Below, one piece after another: positions 62,526 to 64,000 of a stretch of DNA of 64,000 bases (its first letter is position 1; every line of letters begins with the position of its first letter). Under the pieces are notes generated by a model. It ran no database searches and was not told where the DNA came from. It saw only the letters and a program-made list of their open reading frames with translations. The position numbers were made by a program, and so were the translations under genes. The DNA is from Desulfoluna sp. Its GTDB lineage: Bacteria; Desulfobacterota; Desulfobacteria; Desulfobacterales; Desulfolunaceae. The stretch lies in NCBI RefSeq assembly GCF_030145185.1, contig NZ_JAQYWB010000008.1, positions 43,455-107,454 of the forward strand, in the 5' to 3' direction.

Positions 62526-63239
62526 ATGTCTGACTATTTAGCAAATGGGCAAGGGTTGTTAACAATCGAGGATCAGGGGAATTTTACGCCTTTTCATGTT
62601 GTTATTACTGGTAATATGAGTGTCGGAGACACTCCGACAGAAGTAGATCCAGAAAGACGAACTTACCTTGTCAATTCATTTGGGCTGGTACTTCACGAAG
62701 TGAATGGAGACAAAAATTATCAGTTTAACGGGCATGGGAGCATTTATATGACAAGGCATGATAATTTTCTGTTTTTGGAAGGGTCGGGCGATTGGAATAA
62801 GTGGGCTTTTGATCTTGTTGAGGACTGCAAGACGTTTGATTTTAAGCTGAGGCAAAAGATGCGCTATTCTACTGGTTTTACGTGTGATCCGAAAACGGAA
62901 CATCAGATTAGCTTAAAAAGCGTAGATCTGAACCTTGAAAAGCAGGCCCGTGTATGTTGCGGTTCGACAGAAAAGGGAAACACGGATTGGAAGACCTATT
63001 TGGATGGGAAGGGATTGTTTGTTGACGTTGATACATCTATATGCGGTTTCGCCACCACGCCATTGTATTTTACCTCCATAGGAGGTGATTGTGATCACTG
63101 GGATACTTGTGGTGGGACGTCGATTTATAATCCGACACCAACAGGATTTAGAGTTTATGTTCAGAGAAATGGACTAAATACCACCACGGAAGATGCGAAT
63201 AAGAGGGGGTGGCATATCAATTGGCATGGGATTGAATAA
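62526..63239 (+). CDS. Unrecognised cysteine-containing protein
   Basis: 237 residues, no signal peptide or membrane helix. GAGGAG precedes the ATG. Eight cysteines (among them CC near residue 144, and SIC, DC and TC in the last 70 residues). Rich in aromatic and beta-forming residues. The C-terminal part (PLYFTSIGGDCDHWDTCGG, then PTPTGFRVYVQRNG and GWHINWHGIE) looks like a compact domain with invariant-looking Trp and His, possibly carbohydrate-binding. AT-richer than most of the window. No function can be assigned. Confidence 0.6.
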   Translation: MSDYLANGQGLLTIEDQGNFTPFHVVITGNMSVGDTPTEVDPERRTYLVNSFGLVLHEVNGDKNYQFNGHGSIYMTRHDNFLFLEGSGDWNKWAFDLVEDCKTFDFKLRQKMRYSTGFTCDPKTEHQISLKSVDLNLEKQARVCCGSTEKGNTDWKTYLDGKGLFVDVDTSICGFATTPLYFTSIGGDCDHWDTCGGTSIYNPTPTGFRVYVQRNGLNTTTEDANKRGWHINWHGIE

Positions 63240-64000
63240 TTCTAATAATGTCGTTGGCTAAGGTCTCAGAGAAAAAAACGCGTCACACATGAATGCCGCT
63301 TTGGTTTACCCTGGGGATTGAGAGATAAATCACAGCCGTAATCAGCCTTCAAGGTGGCTCACCTTCCCGTCGGAGGCATCGCCTTTTGTATGTTTTATTG
63401 TAACTATTCAGCTCAATCTACCTGGGTGGAGATAACGTCCCGCCATGCGACACCCCGTGTGCTTGAGCACCATTTGTTTGGAAAACCAACATCTTTTGCC
63501 ATTTAATGGCGGAGTGAGGGGCATCCATACACGGGCTTTCAGGCCTTGGTCATCGTTTGGGCCGCGACCTTTAAAAAATCGAGAAAAACGAACCGAAGCG
63601 CCGCACTCCGGTGCGACTTTTTAGTTCGTCGTTACCCATGCCGCACGGGAGTGCGGCGCTCCAGGGGACAAGATGGATCCCCGGTCACTTGGCGATACAA
63701 AAGGTGAAGAGTGTCGGGCTGTAAAACGGCACAAACGAATCTATTGTTCCGGGCCGCCGGGGAAGACGAGTAAGCGAAGGGTGTCGCTCTTCTCTACCGT
63801 CTTTCCCGCGAAGGCAGGAACCCATGTATGAAAATCCGTATCGTCCTCATTTTTATAATGAAGTACCGGGTGGATGCGTAGGGTGCGCCGTGCGCACCGT
63901 CAGGCGTATCGTAAACCGGAAACACCGCATTTTGAAATAAGACTCGTGGTCATCGTTAACTTGCGAGGCCGAGGGTCCTCTCTACGGTAGAAGGTGCGGG
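63240..64000. other. Noncoding repeat-rich tail
   Basis: 760 bp with no credible gene. Contains a diverged family-C copy (about 63353-63420), family D (63541-63611), GTGCGGCGCTCC and its reverse near 63600-63660, and a GGTGCGCCGTGCGCACC palindrome near 63882-63898. Confidence 0.6.
63541..63611 (-). repeat. Family-D inverted repeat, copy 2
   Basis: GGCCTTGGTCATCG ... GCCGCGACCTTTAAAAAA ... CGCCGCACTCC: reverse complement of the sequence at 42720-42803 with a few mismatches. Confidence 0.75.

Noticed and set aside
63240..64000. CRISPR array or tRNA in the terminal noncoding stretch
   Set aside because: No evenly spaced direct repeats and no T-loop/acceptor pair; the repeats are few, inverted and unevenly placed.

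Overview
The window looks like chromosomal DNA of an anaerobic deltaproteobacterium (Desulfobacterota). The pointers are an oxygen-sensitive class III ribonucleotide reductase (nrdD/nrdG), a pair of ferredoxin-containing MinD-type ATPases with NifX-fold proteins resembling the 'orange protein' (ORP) system of sulfate reducers, SelB, a plant-type DapB, and both type IV pilus and flagellar motor genes. No genus can be fixed from sequence reading alone. Most of the window is GC-rich core genome. About 49.6-57.7 kb and 62.4-63.2 kb look AT-richer and carry mobile elements, which suggests acquired DNA.

Layout. 0-2 kb: truncated CcdA-like protein, thioredoxin-fold protein, NUDIX hydrolase, small membrane protein. 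2.3-6.2 kb: NrdR-boxed promoter, unusually long leader, nrdD, a 245-bp MITE (family A), nrdG. 6.3-10.5 kb: alr, minCDE and a Crp-type regulator. 10.8-15 kb: HD-domain protein, then a DUF134 regulator with a palindromic operator, two Fe-S MinD ATPases and two NifX-like proteins. 15.2-16.6 kb: HAD phosphatase and dapB. 16.8-27.5 kb: type IV pilus minor-pilin operon (fimT, pilW, pilV, pilX, pilY1), a small periplasmic protein, pilB and a LysM protein. 27.9-35.6 kb: YfbR-like HD protein, receiver plus degenerate HD-GYP protein, motAB, HTH-PtsN fusion, ClC channel, Usp protein. 35.9-40.8 kb: tRNA-Ser, dnaX, ybaB, recR, YkgJ-like protein, murI. 41-48 kb: PilZ protein, malate dehydrogenase, a repeat-rich gap, hemW, DUF2333-type protein, selB. 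48.8-50.4 kb: tRNA-His, tRNA-Arg, cspA and a sigma-54-promoted small protein.

50.5-62.4 kb is an exopolysaccharide locus of the XrtA/PEP-CTERM-associated type: chain-length determinant, BY-kinase, sugar transferase, export protein, outer-membrane barrel protein, polysaccharide deacetylase, FemAB-like protein and DegT aminotransferase. It is flanked by a sigma-54 activator and a response-regulator gene broken by a family-A MITE. No exosortase is visible. The last CDS is an unrecognised cysteine-containing protein, followed by 760 bp of repeat-rich noncoding DNA.

The most interesting structure is the repeat population. Family A has three copies of a 245-bp element with terminal inverted repeats, 4-bp WTAG target duplications and an internal fold whose arms co-vary between copies. 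One copy splits a receiver-domain gene, and removing it in silico restores the frame exactly. Family B has two 105-bp copies, both directly upstream of genes in or beside the EPS region. Families C and D are palindromic or inverted intergenic repeats.
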